Source of the DNA: Nitrospira sp. CR1.3
Lineage (GTDB): Bacteria > Nitrospirota > Nitrospiria > Nitrospirales > Nitrospiraceae
Assembly: GCA_014055525.1 (NCBI GenBank)
Contig: WIAH01000007.1
Coordinates: 62,001-126,000 of the forward strand
Reading direction: 5' to 3'
DNA length: 64,000 bases
A program made the translations under genes and the position numbers. The stretch's first letter is position 1. Every line of letters begins with the position of its first letter. Below are positions 63,389 to 64,000 of the stretch, in pieces. The notes beneath the pieces are model-generated. The model saw nothing but the letters and a program-made list of their open reading frames with translations. It was not told the DNA's origin and did no database searches.

Positions 63389-63393
63389 CCTCC

Positions 63394-63900
63394 ATGCTCT
63401 TGCCGGACCAGTTGATCATCAGGCCAGCCTGCGATGAAGACGTGCCTTTCATCGTCGCGTTCAGCGCGGCCATGGCCATGGAAACAGAAGCTCGCGAGCT
63501 TGATCCGGCGCGCCTGCGCAATGGCACGCTCGCCTTGCTCGCATCCCCTGTGCACGGATTCTTCATGGTCGCGGAACTCTCCCGGCCAGATCGCCGGCTT
63601 ATCGGTCAGCTGATGATCACGTTTGAATGGAGCGACTGGCGTAACGCCGCGTTTTGGTGGATTCAAAGCGTCTACGTCGATCCCGCCTGGCGGCGGCAAG
63701 GCGTGTTCAGACAGATGCATGACACCGTCATCCGCAACGCCAGAGCGAACCCCGCTGTCTGCGGCGTTCGCCTCTATGTGGAACGGACGAACCGCGTCGC
63801 CAAGACGGTCTACGACCGAGTCGGGCTGAGTACTTCAGGCTACGAAGTGTATGAGTCTGATTTCACGCTTTCCAAGACGTCAAATCCCCATCGACGATAA
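63394..63900 (+). CDS. GNAT-family N-acetyltransferase
   Basis: A 168-residue acetyltransferase. The N-terminal strand-helix LIIRPACDEDVPFIVAFSAAMA is typical, the core AFWWIQSVYVDPAWRRQGVFRQM carries the acetyl-CoA loop (R-R-Q-G-V-F), and NRVAKTVYDRVGLSTSGYEVYE is the usual C-terminal part. Substrate unknown. It is co-directional with and five bases after the DUF502 gene, hence probably in one transcript. Confidence 0.87.
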   Translation: MLLPDQLIIRPACDEDVPFIVAFSAAMAMETEARELDPARLRNGTLALLASPVHGFFMVAELSRPDRRLIGQLMITFEWSDWRNAAFWWIQSVYVDPAWRRQGVFRQMHDTVIRNARANPAVCGVRLYVERTNRVAKTVYDRVGLSTSGYEVYESDFTLSKTSNPHRR

Positions 63901-63941
63901 GTGAAATCGCCGGTTTCCTATTTCTATTCGGAGGATTCTTT

Positions 63942-64000
63942 ATGAAAGTGTCCCTGGTCGCTGTCCCGGTTCTCTTTCTGACTCTGAGCGCCTGCGCCTT
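63942..64000 (+). CDS. Probable lipoprotein (partial, N-terminal 19 residues)
   Basis: The window ends inside this gene. CGGAGGA lies before the ATG at 63942, and the visible residues MKVSLVAVPVLFLTLSACA form a lipoprotein signal with the lipobox LSAC. The mature part is outside the window, so function cannot be stated. Confidence 0.7.
   Translation, partial: MKVSLVAVPVLFLTLSACA

Overview
This 64 kb window is a gene-dense stretch (most spacers under 150 bases) of a moderately GC-rich, Gram-negative bacterial chromosome. The diderm envelope is clear: YidC carries a large periplasmic domain, there is an outer-membrane beta-barrel, and there are many lipoproteins and L,D-transpeptidases. The mix suggests Nitrospira or a close relative (phylum Nitrospirota): an Anbu/ATP-grasp/alpha-E operon, an ATP synthase operon holding only atpHAGDC, two bactofilins beside parAB, sigma-54-like promoters and many small conserved hypotheticals. 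That assignment is inference from gene content, not a database match. There are no transposases, integrases, phage genes, CRISPR arrays or rRNAs.

Layout. 0-3 kb: the end of rpe, then rsmB and fmt on the minus strand, and an initiator tRNA. 3-12 kb: signalling and envelope genes (a cyclic-nucleotide-binding protein, an AI-2E-type permease, a lytic transglycosylase, PilZ, a REC-GGDEF diguanylate cyclase, a beta-helix protein, a TPR protein behind a sigma-54-like promoter). 12-16 kb: anmK divergent from a znuA-znuC-znuB metal importer. 16-19 kb: small genes and rluD. 19.6-22.8 kb: a three-gene operon for a circularly permuted ATP-grasp protein, an alpha-E protein and the proteasome-related protease Anbu. 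22.9-27.9 kb: atpHAGDC, with strong hairpins in two of its spacers. 28-38.7 kb: mnmA, two bactofilins, parB, parA, rsmG, mnmG, mnmE, yidC, yidD, rnpA, rpmH, with two consensus parS sites and a consensus sigma-70 promoter before rpmH.

39-42 kb: a rightward envelope cluster behind a second sigma-54-like promoter: a coiled-coil lipoprotein, two L,D-transpeptidases, and a lipoprotein that looks like a degenerate transpeptidase relative. 42-47.6 kb: sugar-phosphate genes (pgl, glk, rpiA) and a large M1 aminopeptidase. 47.8-52 kb: a YbbP-like permease and LolD/YbbA-like ATPase divergent from tesA, the same set of neighbours as in E. coli. 52-56 kb: a small membrane protein, a SWIM zinc-finger protein, a ChaN-like lipoprotein and a methyltransferase-like protein. 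56-60.5 kb: a moxR-DUF58-transglutaminase operon interrupted by a 126 bp inverted-repeat element. 60.5-64 kb: tRNA-Gly and small genes.

The most interesting items are the Anbu operon, the inverted-repeat element at 56987-57112, a previously unnamed domain shared by the proteins at 7911-8288 and 52361-53272, the degenerate third member of the L,D-transpeptidase cluster, and the two sigma-54-like promoters.
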